Positions 38,961 to 54,700 of a stretch of DNA of 64,000 bases are shown here, in pieces. Numbering within the stretch: the first letter of the stretch is position 1; the number at the start of each line of letters is the position of its first letter. The notes beneath the pieces are model-generated. The model was not told the origin of the DNA, ran no database searches, and was given only the letters and a program-made list of their open reading frames with translations. The DNA lies in NCBI RefSeq assembly GCF_020184175.1, contig NC_065530.1, positions 73,509,260 to 73,573,259 of the forward strand. The letters are read 5' to 3'. This DNA is from Aphis gossypii (lineage: Eukaryota; Arthropoda; Insecta; Hemiptera; Aphididae). A program made the position numbers and the translations under genes.

Positions 38961-41900
38961 AATGATACAGGTATGCGTGTAATTTTGAGTGTGTGAGTGT
39001 GTAATTTTAATCCTTTTTGATATTGACTCATAAATATAATATAATATTAAAAAAATGTAATATTATTCTTATAAGTCAAAAATCAATTATAGACAAATAA
39101 TTCGTAGCATATTATACAATTTTTAATTGTGACGTTTAAATAAAGTCACAAATGAAGTTTAAATATAATATTATTCATTTTATAAAATAGTTGAATGCAA
39201 TTAAATTAAATGTGGATAATGGATATTATATATTATTTTATACATTTACTATAATATATATTTTAATTTTAGTTATCTGCTTATTTAAATAACTTTGAAT
39301 ATGTGTGTAAATATAAATGTTCTTATATTGTTTGATAAAAGATTTTAATTTTAAGATTTAGTTAACTATTATTGGTTGCATCAGAATACATGCACAACGC
39401 AAATTACGATAAGTTTATTTATTCAAAAAAGAAATACAATACATTTTTGTATTTTTTTTTTTTATTATTATTATTATTATTTAATACTAACTTGGATAAC
39501 ACGAGCAAAACGTTTGACATAATACATTATTTAACTAACAATTTAATGATAATATTGTATTCAATTAAAATTACTTAAATAAATATAATTAATATATATT
39601 ATACAAATAATTGATAAGTGAGTTGAAATGCTTTTTTGGTACGAATGGTTGGTGGTCAATTTCAACACATAGCGTAAAAGGTGGACCGTAACAATTGGCT
39701 TTGACCTTCACGTACAAGACAGAAGTATAAAAAAATACACGTAATTTAGTTACTTTGCCCTTTAAAAATAAATATAAAAAGGTTGGAAACGACGAATGAG
39801 GGGAATAATGTTAAAATTGTTTAGATTTTCCCTTAGGAAAACAGAAGTTTAAGAAAAATCGATTTTCAGGAAAAGAATTGTGTTCCAGGTACGTCCATCC
39901 GTACGTTGATGGAAAACAAGAGTAAAGGTACTATATGGAGAAAACCCAAGAGAGCTTATACTTATTAGTACAAAAGGAATAGTTTTCCATTTTGTATATC
40001 TCATTTTGTACGTGCCATAGGAAACTAACCAGCATTTACGCGTCCAGTACTCTTTACATTATTTTTCATATAATGGTAATTTATTTTCATTTTAAATAAC
40101 CAGCCCCATCCGCTTGGCATGTATTTTTTAATACACAACGTTGAAAAATTTATAAAACTAATGAATTAAGTATTTTATTAATTTTGAGTTTGAGAAAATA
40201 TACAGTAAACGTTATTATTCTATCACTACACTCTGTGAACGTTATATTGATGTCACGGAACTATTATACATGTTCAGTAGATTTATATTTATTAATAATA
40301 TGTACTTAATCTGTTTATCGTGGAAAATAATTATATTATGGCTATTTATCAAGGGGTTAAAGAGAACATTTGGGTTCATAGTTGAGCTCATTAGACATCT
40401 CTCTGCCAACGACCAAAACTTGTGTAGTATGGGATTTTCCAATCCATGTCGTTATACCCCGGGAATTAGCTTATAAATCGAGAAATACAGTGTCCAAGAC
40501 AGTAATCACAGATTTAAGGGTCTTTAAATTTCAACTTGCGAGCAATATAATCATTGTATAAACTGATAATGTGTACTACTACAAAGATTTAAAATTCGTA
40601 TATTATTATGTATGTTGCTTGCAACTCAAAAGTGGTTTGGTCATTAAGGATTTAGTAACTAATATAGTTGAAAACTAAAGATGGTACCCATATTTTTTTA
40701 CAAACAGTATTGAGTATACTTGTATTGTAAATTGTATGGTTGCCGATGACTATTTATTTAATTTTAAAATAATTTTTTACAGTTAGTTCATTATTTTAGT
40801 GAGACATAATAGTTTTATTTTGTTCAATAAATTTAGATTTGTTTTAAAATAATAGAACAAATTTAATTTGTTTGTATCTGTGTCATCTGTAATTAAAAAT
40901 TTGGAATAATTAATATTTCTACTATATAAACTATATGTATTTGTTTTATATTTTTTAACAATAATATCGGTATTTAATTTTGTTTGCATGCTTTTTTTCT
41001 ATTGCCAATTTAGTGAATTTTCACACAGTAAATTATAAAAGAAATAGTTCAAGAGTATTCCATATTACCAATAATAAACTTAAGCGCATAGCTTTATATA
41101 AAATACATAAATTCTGAGATAACGCTGAGTATACTAAAATTTAATGAAAAACTTCTTTCAGTCATTCAATTGTTAAGAAAGTTCAATAGGGTAAGTGACA
41201 TAAAGTTTCTTGAATTTCATTCTATCTTCATGTGTAACAGTTATTATTAAGCAAAATGAGAGTAACTTTTAAGTTTGTGTAAACTTAATGATACATTTTA
41301 AAATAAAACCTTCACATTTACCATCAATATTTCAAATCATAGTATTTGATTAATATAACTTTAATTTCGTATTGTCTGTGTACCTATTTTACAAAAACAA
41401 AAAAAAAAATTTAAAAAAAACGTTCACAAAATGTATCCATTCATACTATTTGCTATTTTAGTTTTATGGCTTATTTTATATTTAAATGTCATGAATCATG
41501 TCATGAAAACATTTTTAAGCAATATAAAAAAAACTACAATTATTTTTTTTAATAGCATCGGTAATTTATTTATTTATTTTGAATATTTTTCACTAATGAC
41601 AATTTATTTACATTACCTAAATAATATTAAACAAATATTAAAATAAGAAAATGTGATATGATTAAAAATGTGATTATAATAAGGAAAAAATAAATCCATT
41701 AAAGACACACCTAAGGTGAATTTTAGAAAACTATTAGGAAATACACCGTTTATTTTCAAGGCGTCTTGGAGAGTAAAGTTATCTGAATTTATCTTGATGT
41801 ATTACGTAAAACTATTTATAAGATAAATTGTGTAATTGATAAACAATTTATTAGTTTTTAAAATAAATGAGGCAAGTTCATTTAATTTTTAAATAAAGTT

Positions 41901-42426
41901 ATTTATGATGTGAGTTTTATTAGTAGTATTCCATTATTTCAATTAACTTCATTCGAATGTAAATGCTGTATGTTTTAGTAATAAGAGCAATGTATAAGAT
42001 CAACGTTGTAAAGTGAAATAGAAATTTAATTTTTTAATAAGTGTATAATTTTCATTTTGTTTTTAAATGGAATTCGAAACGGATTAAAGGTCCAAACATA
42101 CGAAATCACAAGATTTTTTTTTGAAATTAAGCCATTACCAATACTTTTAATGTATACATTTTTTTTTAATTTATAAATTGTATTTTATCATTACAGATAC
42201 TAATCAATTCCAGTAAATCAAAAATTAAGTCAAATATCCAACGTAAGTATTAACAAATATTTTTAAAAATTGTATAAAAAGTTAATTAAAAAAAAAAAAA
42301 AAACATACTAAAAATAAACATTCAAACTATACAGTGAATACTATAGTATAAATATTATACGGATTAAAATATTCGATATTGTAAAATTAGTACACAATTT
42401 GCATTTATACATACATAGATTTAAGT

Positions 42427-42463
<37 letters not shown>

Positions 42464-45400
42464 AGATATATCTCGATTACGTGTATCACTTTGTATCACT
42501 TTATATTTAAGATTATACTAAATGTCTTTATAAATTATAACAATGAATAATATTATATATTTTTTAAAATCTTCACATACGAATTGTATTATATATGTAC
42601 GTGCATCGTTATTTGTTATTTATGCACGCATTTTAGTGTATTGTGCTTACCTACTTACACTATAGTTACATTGAAATATTTAATTGTTTTTGTAAATCAT
42701 CAACCATACATAGATAGCAAGATACGATTACAATTAATGAAATTACTCAACATTTATGTTATTTTAAGGCTAATTAGATTTTATTTTTTAATTTTATTTA
42801 AATTATTTTTTTTAATTATAATACTATGGTAAATTATTTAATTATTTTAGTTTTTTACAATTTTATGGCCATTCATAATTGATACAGAAAAGGTTTCAAA
42901 CCAAATACTTATTTTTTTCAAAATCAATTTATTTGATTAGGTACACTGAAAATCCAATTACATTTTGTTTACCGATTCAATTTAGAAAGGATTATCGAAG
43001 ACATAATCAAATTTTGAATATAAAAAACTTGTATTTTTTCATTACTAACACGAGTTTTTCTTCCTGTCAAAATATTAGATGTGCGATTTGAATATAAATT
43101 AAATAGATATGAAACAATAATATATTTAGCCCTTAATAAGCTACAAAAGTTCAGTACACCTATTGAAGCCAACTATGTAATAAAAAAAAAGTGTATTTTC
43201 CTTAATATGTTGGGTAGGATACCGTTTTATATAGGCACCAGAAACTGATATGTAAAGTACGTGGACCGTATTCAAAATTCAAATGCTCGTGGGTAGGTAT
43301 TTGCTTGGTTTTGTTTACTTTGGTGCCATGATATTGTATTGTTTATACAGATTCAAAAGTTATTTTTTATCCTTTAAAAGTAACATTAAACGAATTTTAA
43401 TAAACTATAATATAATTAATAATGACATACATATAGTAGTATGATTCTGTGCAATGTGCATAATATGCAATATCGATATTGTGTATAAAATATATTTTAT
43501 TTTAAAAGATATTTTAGGAAGTAAATTATCAGTATTTAAAAATGTCAATGCATTTTATAAGATATTAAAAGAAATGAAAGCAGTGGAAAATAACTTTTTA
43601 GACATCTAAAATATGATATTTTCATGTGATGAAATAATGGAACATTTTTAAGCATTCGTTGAATTGTACTTATAATAGTTTTACCTATGTAAATATAAAA
43701 AGTGTAACCATTTATTGAACAACAGTGAAATGAAATAAGTGAGCAAATTGCTATGAGAATAAATGTTGATAACTACAATATTATTGTATATGCCGGTAGA
43801 TTTAATAGTCTATGATAAAAATATTGTTCAGATATTTTAGATGGTAAAAACTTTCTGTTCTTATTTAAAACATATTAAAAATAAAATATAGGAAATAGAT
43901 ATGTAGAATTAAATGTTTATGAGAACCTGTTATATAATATCCACCTGAGAAATTGTAACCTTATTTTAGATTCACTGACACTCGTTGAATCGAGAATGTC
44001 ATTAATAAACGAAAATTTCAAAACGTTTTTGTTTTCATTATATTTATAATTTAATTAATTAAAGGAGATGGTAAAGTCGTTTACATTATCTAATAAGATA
44101 AAAGTATTTGGCTTTAAAAACGAAGTACTTCAAGTTTATTTATGGAGTGAGATAAATATTTTAAATTATTAATATGGTTGTAAGAGCAAGTACATGTTAA
44201 AAATCAAATAATAATATACTAAAATCTTTATGAAAATAAAATAAAATTACAGGATGATCTCATCTACATAAATAATAATTATAGTTATTGTAATATATTT
44301 TGATATTATAAAATAAAAGAGCTATTATAAATAGAAAGTTGAATTATAAAAATTATTATTTAATTTATAGTATCTTATGATCATACTTTGCGTTATTATA
44401 CAAAGACATTTTCCCGTTCATTCACTTTTGAAAGTTTTAAATTCATATTTTGAAACGTATAATTTGGTCGTATTAGTATAATTATTTTATATTTATCTAT
44501 TTGTTTGTATATTAAAATGTATTTCAGAAATTATCTTATTTCCATATTTGAAATTCCATAATTACCTCATATAATTAGAAATCATAACTTTAAAATCCAG
44601 AACTGTATGTAGATGTAAGGTTTATTTGATAACATTATAATTATAATTTTTGTTATAGTATACACACCAATGTTTTCAGCAGGACCATATAATAGTTGAG
44701 GACTTTTACAAAAAAGCACCGAATACTTTTAAACATTTTCCAGGTGTACGTGGTTTTAAGTTAGTAATAAAGTTTTTAGTAGAAACGAAGTATAAAAATA
44801 AACAGATGTGCATTATGGTAGTAATTTTTGGAGTATTTTATTTTCTTAACTTGCGCTTTTAAAACTGGTTAAATAAGTAAAAAAAAAGATACTTCGGACC
44901 AAATACGATTGAGCGTACTGGCTACTATTATTTAACTTTCACTAAACTGTCTCATGCTTAAGTTATTTAAAATACAATGGACGATTGTATTGTTCACTTT
45001 TTAGTTAAAAAAAAAATCGATTACGATTTATTAAAAACACATATCCTTTATTTTTTTTTAAAAGTTTTTAGAAATTTTTAAGATTATCATCTTTGAAAAT
45101 ACATGTATTCATTGCACCGAATATTAAGTTTTCAAATAAATATAATAGTATACTTAATTATGAACGTATTATATTTAAGTTAAATAAATTACATTTTAAA
45201 AACAATTATTTTGACGGTCCATCGTAAAACTAGAGAAGTTACTGAATAACCTTTAAAAATGCCATGAAAATATCTTTAAAAAGATCACCTATAAAATTAA
45301 AAATGTCAAACATTGTAAAATAAAAGTTTTAAAATTGAATTTGCTGTAACATAGTTTTAACCACGTTTTAAAATAAATTAAAAAAAAAAAAAATAACTTT

Positions 45401-45599
45401 TCTGTAAATTCACATTAATATATTTTATAACTATATTGTCTGGAAAAATTATTTGTTATTTGTATACATGTATAAATTATATTTAATTATAAATAATAAT
45501 TATTCTTTTAATTATTATTATGTATTGATATACTATTATTTTTGGATGTATAGTCTCGTATGAAGTCGTTCATCTTGTTCAATTAGTTTGGAAGCATAT
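38961..45599. other. AT-rich gene desert
   Basis: No supportable gene. Moderately complex blocks occur near 39640-40050 and 40340-40500, the latter with overlapping frames on both strands (40270-40476 + and 40242-40442 -), neither with a recognisable domain. A compound (AC)n(TA)n microsatellite sits at 42426-42464. Frames at 41431-41646, 42584-42832, 42879-43091 and 42969-43172 are AT-driven noise. Confidence 0.45.
42426..42464 (+). repeat. Compound microsatellite (AC)n(TA)n
   Basis: About nine AC units passing directly into about ten TA units. Confidence 0.85.
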
Positions 45600-45950
45600 A
45601 ACAACACTTATACAAACATATACAGACAAACAGATATTATATTATCCTTGTGTCCAGTATACATGATTGGATCCTCCCACCAAACATGGGGACAAGTCGT
45701 AAACATTTGTGGTCGAGAAAATCGTAAACCGTTCAGTTAATTAACACAAATTTTGGACCAGGTGAATGTTGTCCCGCCTTTGTAGACCTAAACTTGGGCG
45801 TATAGGAATGCGAGCCAAGCAGTTTGTAGAGAGACTGGTACCGTATACGGTGGGCTGAAATGGTGAACGGATCATTACAGCGGTTCAAAGGCACATAGAA
45901 ATTGTGCTTATCGATTCAAGTAGTTAACTTACAATCTTCTCATAGACATT
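45600..45950. other. Higher-complexity block without an intact frame
   Basis: Contains ATACAGACAAACAGATAT (about 45620), then GATCCTCCCACCAAACATGG, GTTGTCCCGCCTTTGTAGAC and GGTACCGTATACGGTGGGC. Local GC is well above background. All frames contain stops; the best plus frame (MIGSSHQTWGQVVNICG from about 45665) ends after 26 codons. Probably an old transposon remnant; no family is assigned. Confidence 0.25.
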
Positions 45951-48648
45951 TTTCGTAGACATTTTTTCGGTATACGTATTAACTAACTCAGTATAGATTT
46001 ATTTCTACATATAATTTAAATAGTATGTAAATTATTATATTGCAATTTGTTCGTATATAATTAAATTAAAAAAAAATCATCACATATCATGTAAATATTA
46101 TTTTGTATTGTCGTTATTTACACACTTAGACCTAAACTCAACATTTAACAATATACAAATCAAAACGAATATTTCTCATTTATATGCAAAGACATAGTTA
46201 TACATGATATATATATATATATATAACAAAAAAATGATATTTTTAGTTAAGCTTAATTTATAAAAACAATATAAAGTTAGAAATATTGAACTTTTATTAT
46301 ATTTATAAAAACAATTAAAGTTTTTAATTTACAGTATTTAACGTCTACGTGTCATTCAATATTAAACAAACATATTATAGTTTGCTACCTTTGTGTGTTT
46401 AAAATTTAAAGGCGCGTATCAGTGATTATTAAATGGGCAAAGAGATTAACAGTATCTTGTCTTGTGGATGCTCGTTTAAACTTTAAACGCTTATAGGTAG
46501 ATCATAAACTATTTATTTAAAATAAGATGTAAATAACTACACTATAAAATATTTCAACATATTTATATTATTTTTTTTTTTCAAATGATTGTGTTACCTG
46601 TTTAACAATTAATATTTATTTTCTGGTGTTTATACATAATAAGTGTGTTTAAAAAATTAAATCATATGAAGATATCCAAGTTAATTATTTTAAAAATTTC
46701 AAAAAGAAAATTGTTAAAAAACATAAGAAAAAATAAATATATTATTAATTATACTATTAATATAATTTAATACATATTATTATTCGAATATTAATCACAA
46801 ATCAGTTTTTTTTTTTTTATATATATATATATTATAAATATTTTTAATAAATACATTTTACAAGTTGATATCACAAAGTAAATTTAAGTATTCTCTGACT
46901 TTTTCAAACGTCGTTAACTCATTATTTATTACCTATACTAGAATTCAAATAACGTAATCTTATTTAAATAAAATCCAATATTGAACCATACTAAAATAAA
47001 AAAAAAATAATAAGAAATTTAAAATTATACATAACAAATATGTAATCATTCATGAAATCATTTTTTTATTTAGATCAGGACAAAATATTAATTTGCTATT
47101 AAACTTTTTTTAGTATTGACACATTCAGTTTTATAATATATAAATAAAATGAAATATTATTTTTTTAGTGTTTTTATGATAAATGTAAATAAATACATAA
47201 TATTTAAATTATATTTTATGTAATAAATATTAATGATATGTAATGCATAATTTAATTTATTTATTATAACTTTATTGAATTATCCACTGCGTAAATATAT
47301 TTTTTTTAATTTTTTGTCTGTTTTAATCGTTAAGAATTTATAATATACAGATATACCGAATTACAATTTTAGTATACATTTTAACAATTTCTCTTTCATT
47401 TTAAGAAATTACATTTTTTTTATACTTGTTGAGGCTTAATTTCTAATAAATTATAATCATTGCTATAACAGCAACATATTTATTTTATTAGTTTTTTTTA
47501 TACTTGACCCCAAAATATACATATAATATAATATGTATATAAATTAATATTAATTAGCTTGAAAAGTTACAAATATTACGAAATGCCTATTTATAATTAA
47601 CTATTTATTATCTTTTTATTAATACCTTTTATAATATATATATTTTTTTACGATTTTATTTATTTTTCAATCGTGATATTTTTATCGATGTTTTCTTTTT
47701 ACATGTACCAATCATAGTGTTTATGAAAATTATAATAAAACATCAATAAATTAATGCAAGAGATAAAACATAATAATATTTAAGAGAAATATTATAAGAG
47801 TAATTGATAAACTAGAAATGAATATAATAGTAAAACAAACTATTTTATTAAATTATCTAAATTTAAATACATTACATAAATTATTTCAAATACGATAACT
47901 CCTTATTTTTTTTAAAAAATAACAAATAATTACTATTACTATAATAATCAGTTATTTACTGAGGAGATACTATTATAGAGATATTATTTATAACTCAAAG
48001 AGTTTAATATTCATTACAATATGTTTATAAGAGTAGGCGTGTAATAAATTTTCTGGGTCAACGATTAAAATAATATTGCTAAAACATTAATTAAAAGTTT
48101 GGTATATTATTAGTTTTAATATTATAATTAAGTTAAGATGTAAATTTTTAACTTACTGTTTCAATAATTTTTATATACTAAATTTTTATTTCTATGAATG
48201 AATTTATAAAATATCTAAGAATAAAACTTCATTCAAATGTATTATAATGGTTCAATCTTGTAACACTTAGATTTTATACTTAAATTAACATACTAAAATC
48301 TATATTAAAATATACATGATTACTTTGGAAATATTCTACTAATTTGTATTATATTAAATTTATTCTAATTTATACATGAACGAGTTATTCATTATTAATC
48401 CAGTTTTAAATCTTTATAAAAATTATATTTTATGTTAAATACCGAACAGCGTTATTATATTTTGAGAATTCAATTGTAGTTTTGTTTTGGATACTCTATA
48501 ACCTATATTTTAGAAAGTGTACGTATTCATAGATTAATAATAATATTAATTTCTAAATTTCACATTTCAAGAAAGCCCAATCGTTTATCGATTGATATGT
48601 TTGGATTAAAGATTGAGCTTTTGTAGAGTTATATTACATATACGATCC
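45951..48648. other. AT-rich spacer
   Basis: No gene or element seen; TA runs near 46207-46224 and 46819-46832. Confidence 0.5.
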
Positions 48649-48734
48649 AAGCAAAATCACATTAGGATTTTGCTTCCAATAATATTTCTATCTGATTTAA
48701 TCCATTTGGATGGTTCTACCCATACATCATGGGT
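48649..48734. repeat. Cluster of three perfect hairpins
   Basis: AAGCAAAATC (48649-48658) pairs with GATTTTGCTT (48666-48675), a 10-bp stem with a 7-base loop. ATCC/GGAT (48700-48711) and ACCCAT/ATGGGT (48718-48734, loop ACATC) follow within 60 bases. The local sequence is less AT-rich than its surroundings. No coding frame; it may be a structured transcript or the end of a fold-back element. Confidence 0.4.
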
Positions 48735-51700
48735 CATAAAATTCGAAGGTTCTATCTATACTACCAGGTAAGCTAATGTTTCAATGATAGGATTATCGTT
48801 TTTCTAAAAGGAGAATAAAATCAAGTGTTTAGATATAATTCTTAATGAAAGGTTCGGATAGGTAATATTGATATATTATATTATATAAGACTTATTGTCG
48901 GTAAAATATAAATGTCATTACTTTTTTGAAAAGGTATTCATTTTTTTTTTTTTTTTAATTATTTATGATTTAAATCCATATTCTTTCAGTCTATCCATGT
49001 AATGTGATGTTATATAATATTATATTATGTAATATTATATTCGAACTTTCCTAGAATCTTTATGTACTTATATACAGACATTTATTTTATAAGAGCTTAA
49101 AGTTTTAATATTTATTGAATAATTTTGACAATTTGTGATTTTATTTAAATTAGTTAATATTCTTTAAAATGTAACAGTAATAATATATTATGATTTAAGC
49201 ATTATTATTATGGAGTGAACGGGTATCATAACACTGAACAAATAGTTTGCATTTGTAAACAATTATTACATTTTCAATCATTACTTCACCATAAAAATAT
49301 TGTGTTTCTCTTAAGCTTAGCATACATTGCGTTTAGAATGTAAGATTAACGTAGATAAAATATTTTTCAATTATTTATACTTAAGTGTCTTAGCGTGAAA
49401 TCAAAATATTTTCTAAATAGTTTTTCAAAAGATAAAAACTATGTCAACCACAATTTTATCTTGTGTACTATATGTAAATAATACGATTAGATATTGGCTA
49501 ATATCAAATGCTAATGATTAAACAAAAATTCATACAAGTATGATTAAATGTGTTATATATATAAGCCAAAAATTATACAGTATTTTAATGAAAATGTTAC
49601 TAGTACTTTATAAATTACTTACATTGTTCATCTTAAGGTTATAAAACTGTTATTATAACATCATTAAAAAAAGTTTCGTAACAAAGTTTGGTTTTGTTAA
49701 GTAATAGGTATGTAAATATATAAAAAGTTAAAATATTTTCTTTCCCTTATATTTCTGAAATATATTATAGTTTTTTACTTTAATATAATTGTATAATCAC
49801 TATATGGTATTTATTATTAGGTAGGTAATTACCTACATGCAATTTTATTTTTTCACTGATTCCAGTGTTTTATCTTTACGTCCAAAAATTTTTTTTAGAT
49901 TATTATAGTTTTTAAATCAGTTCCTAAATTTATATAATATATATATACAACTATTTTCCCGTCAGCGAACATTTCCTATGAAATAAAAACAGTATTACTA
50001 CCCTTCCTAACCTTACCCGAAGCAGTGTGCTGCAAATAATTTATGATTCTCCACCCTTGGTACACAACGTTTCGTCTACCCTCTTAATTATATTTGATTA
50101 CAAGAAATATAATTGAATGAATATGAATACAATGACCACGCTTTAGATATTTGGTTTTAACTCAGTGATCATATTTTAGTAAACGATTATATTACGCTTT
50201 TGAAATATAATTTTAACTTTCATGTGTATTTACAATTTGTTATATTTTGATATTATATTACTCTTAAATTGGGCATTAGTTGTTTTGAAGCAGAAAACTT
50301 AAGATTATAAAAAAGCGTTAAAAATATTTCAACATTTAAACGTAACATTACTTGTATTTAATTGAAAATTATATAGCACAATTACAAAATAAAACAATTT
50401 TAGTCAGTTATGTGTATATTATTTTTAATAAAATTATGTATTATAGCTTATAATATATTTGTACCTCATTTTAGATATCATGTAATTTAATCTATCAAAT
50501 TTTAGTTCAGTTTCAATCCTATATACTGTATAGATTATAAGTCAAAACCACAATTTCATCAAGCATCCAGGTGAATTCTAAGTCATTAAATTTGAAAACT
50601 GACTTGAAACTTTAGACAAGTGAAGTTCAGGTTGTTGTTATGTGACTGAAACATTACATATAACTATGCATTGTTATGAGCTGTAAAACATATGATGTAA
50701 CTTTGAATTTAACATATACGTTATAACACAAAATATAAATAAATGAAATAATGTATCTATGAACTTAATTATAAAAATATGTTGTTAATAAAATTAATTT
50801 TTTGTTAGTGACTTTGTTATTTAACAATATTGACTAGTAATTACCTATTTATTAAGAAATAATAGTTTATTAAAATACAAATTATTATGATTAATAAATT
50901 TTTTTATATAACTCAAAACACAAAAGGAAACAAGATTTATTCCATATTTGATCTTGCTAAGTTTATATTGGTTCTATAAAAACGTATGGTTGAATAACTC
51001 TGAAATAAAAATGTTTTTATTTGAAAAATAATTATTTACTATTAAATTTTATCCAACTATAATGTTTTTCATTTCCTATTTTATCAATAATTATTATAAA
51101 ATATAATCAGTGTTATATAATATGTAAATTACCACACATTCTTATTTCACTCTAAGTTATAGATTGTACATCACTTAAAAAAGGTAGTCAATTTGGTAAC
51201 GCTCTGTTTTAATGCCACTTTTAATGTAGATGTGTTAAATTTGAATGCAATGATAGATATACGAAAAATGATTTGTGGTGAAAAAGTTAGTTTATGTTTT
51301 ACTGAAGGGCAGAATAACCCAAAATTAAATCGTGTACAGAAAAAGCCACGACTAGTCATTTTTAACTATAATATTAATATCTATCTAACCTTATTTTAAT
51401 TATATTATAAAAAACACTGGATACCAGTATCAATGGAGCTATGATAATATTATCTCGAATTATCTTCGAGTATAATTGTTGTAACAAACACACCATACGA
51501 ATAATACTTTAAAATCTAAATTGTATACTATAACTATGTAGTAAAAAATCTAATTATCTAACAAATTCAATTCGAATAATATTTATTTTTTCAATTTTTT
51601 GTGGGTATTAATTATTAATAACTACTTTCTTTTAAACTTTTATATTTTATTATGCACGTATAACTTCAATATTAACATTTAATATACTATCATACTTTTT

Positions 51701-54700
51701 TTAATACCTACTTATTATAAACGGTATTTATTTATTTATTTTTAATAACTTACGGTCTTTATTCATATTATGCAACGAACATGTCTCATACATTATTCAA
51801 CAGTTTGTAGTCATATTATGTTCCCTCTGTTAAACAAGAAGTGTGAATTTTCAGTTTGAGTTAATCGTACGCTTATATCTTCTAGAATACGATGATTACC
51901 CTCTTAGTTCTATTTTCTAGGCACAACATTAGTTACCCATTATAGTTCATACATATTATTTTTAAATTTCTAATTATGACTTTTAAGAGCTAGGATTACA
52001 ATTATCATTATTTTAAATAATAACTGTGTGATTAAAATATTAAATCAGCGTTACCAGATTTTGATATTATAAAAACATAACCTAAAAGTAAAAAAAAAAC
52101 ATTATACAATTTCAGTACAAGGTAATCAGCATCCCATTATTCAGTAACTTGCAATATATAATAATATTAAAAGCAACAGTTTTTGTTTTTATAAAAGATG
52201 CGTAATTTAATTTGAAATGTGTAAATAGTGTAATTATTGGTGGATGTTATCTTAAAATCGTGATTTTAATTTTTAAATCAAGCTCCCGTAATATTATCTT
52301 AAGACTTCTTTCAATTATTGTGGTTTTTGTATAAATGAATAATTTGCATAACTCATCATTGTTCTGTACTATACGGCAAGCTACATACACAATTATAAAT
52401 AACAACCAACGTGATTACTGATTACAGACTACTGTTCCAATATGAGCTCATATTATTATATATATGGAATGTAGACAATGGTAAAGTGTAGAGCATTATC
52501 TAATACCTTATGCCAAACATTTCCTTATTGTTTTCGCATAATCCTGGGGAACTCGTAGACACGTTGGTTGTTTATTGTTACAGTTCAGCGGTACACTCGT
52601 GATGTGAATACATGACCTGTCATCAAATGAAATAATGTACCGTTCTAATAGTTGATATTGTTTTGTATCTTGCCGATACCAGGTATTATATTATCATAAT
52701 GAGCATTAGGAATTAAGTGGAAAACCACAATATATAGAACACTTTATCCAAATCTATTATTCATAATATATGCTTGTAACTACCAAAAGTAAATGTGAAA
52801 CGGTGAAGTATATTATTCACACGCGAAGAATAATAGGAATAATTAAATATGTTGAAATAATACAATACGTATTCCCTAAAATGTTTGAATATCAACCCAC
52901 TGCATTTATTTTGCCAAAATTATTGAAATTCTCAAATTATTTTTTTAGATAATACTGTACACAATCGCAATGTAATATAAAAAATATTATATTACAATCT
53001 TATTATTTAAGGTTTCTTATTCTCATACAAATATAAATCGAAAAACGAAAAAATACTTTTTAATATTCGTATACTATTCATATCACAGGTGTAGTGATAA
53101 TATATTCACAAAAATAATAATGTGAAATGACGCAATTATTCTAAAACCTGATTGCACAAGAAAATACTCTATATTTAAAGATAACAATCAAAAAACACTC
53201 ACTGGAAAATACCACGATGTACCCAAAAATCACGTCAATAAATTTAATGTCTTCCAAGAAGAAAATGCAATCGTTTCAGTTTGCGTGATGTACCTTAAAA
53301 TAAAACCCGTTCAGTTGTTGATTTTGGTAACAGTTACGAGTGTCCTGTAAAAGCCATATTAAATTTAAAAAAATAATTTAATCCTAATCTTTGTTTTGGT
53401 GAATTATAGGATAATGATTTTTTTTTAATTGTTACATTATTTTTGGATCAAAATTTTTTTTAATCATAACAGTAGCACAGCGAAGTATTGAACTGGACTG
53501 GCTGTATTTTGCGGATTAATGTCGATACAATTTTATGGTGATGGGCTAGATAAACGATACTAAATGTATCGAATATAAAATTAATGTATGGAAATAATTA
53601 ATATAAAACAAAAACTTAAGATTAGTATACTGTGATGATTAATATTATACCTCTAATACGTATTTTAATTTTGAGTACGAAACTTATATATTATTTACCA
53701 GCGTTTAAATATCTTTCAAATTTATACGTTATATGTTATTTTACCTTAAATTATAATATGGTATACAGTTATCATATTACATAATATATTGTCTACCATT
53801 AACTTTTTTTTGAAATCAATATAATATTATTACATTTAAAATCAACAAATTAACACAATAATTATCTATACATCATTAGAATATAGTATTCATCAAAGAA
53901 ATACACAACTTTTTTGACGCTAAAAAATATAGTAGGCCATATTTAAAAGCTTTATCAAACCAAAAAACATTAAAATAACTAGAAAAATCTCAAGTTCACA
54001 ATATACGTCTTTCATCGTCAGATAATATATATAACAAACATTATATACGGTTAGTTTAAGAAAGAAATAATTCTAAGGGCTCAACACGTTAACTTTTTGG
54101 TTTGTTTACAAAACAAAACATATTATCACAGAATATATTCAGTGATAATCCCTTATATAATTTTTGCCGTCAGAGTTTCCATTCTGGTTTAATCTATGCC
54201 ATGATTAGATCCGCTTCCAAAAAAAAAAAAAAAAGAAATATTATAACATAAATCGCATGTAGTCTAACTGATCCATCGAAACGTTGCCTACGATAAAAAA
54301 AATTCCAGTAAAACACCCTATGTCCCTATAATATATTTACAATATTAATATTAATGTTTAATGTTACCGGCGTAATATTAATTGGTAGATACACGATACT
54401 CTTGTAAACAATAATTAAACTTTAAATACACCGTAATTTTAATATTGAGAATATTTTCACAAATTGAAGTTTGATTTTATCGCAACAACAAATATCATCT
54501 TCTACTGTTTCTTATTTTTAATTATCTAGATAATCTTTTTCATATCTAATAACATTAAATAATAAATACATTAAATAAATTGTATACATTATACATTAAA
54601 TTATTATAAAATCATCATTATATTTTTAAATTAAAAATATGCTTTATTTGAAACATTTTAGTGCAATTTTCACGTATTATTTATTGGAATATTTTATTTA

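Noticed and set aside
40242..40476. Overlapping frames on both strands around a moderately complex block
   Set aside because: Neither strand shows a domain; an old repeat is as likely, and no supporting signal was found.
51171..51399. Frames open on both strands
   Set aside because: Considered as a transposon or exon fragment, but there is no recognisable family, start context or splice signal.
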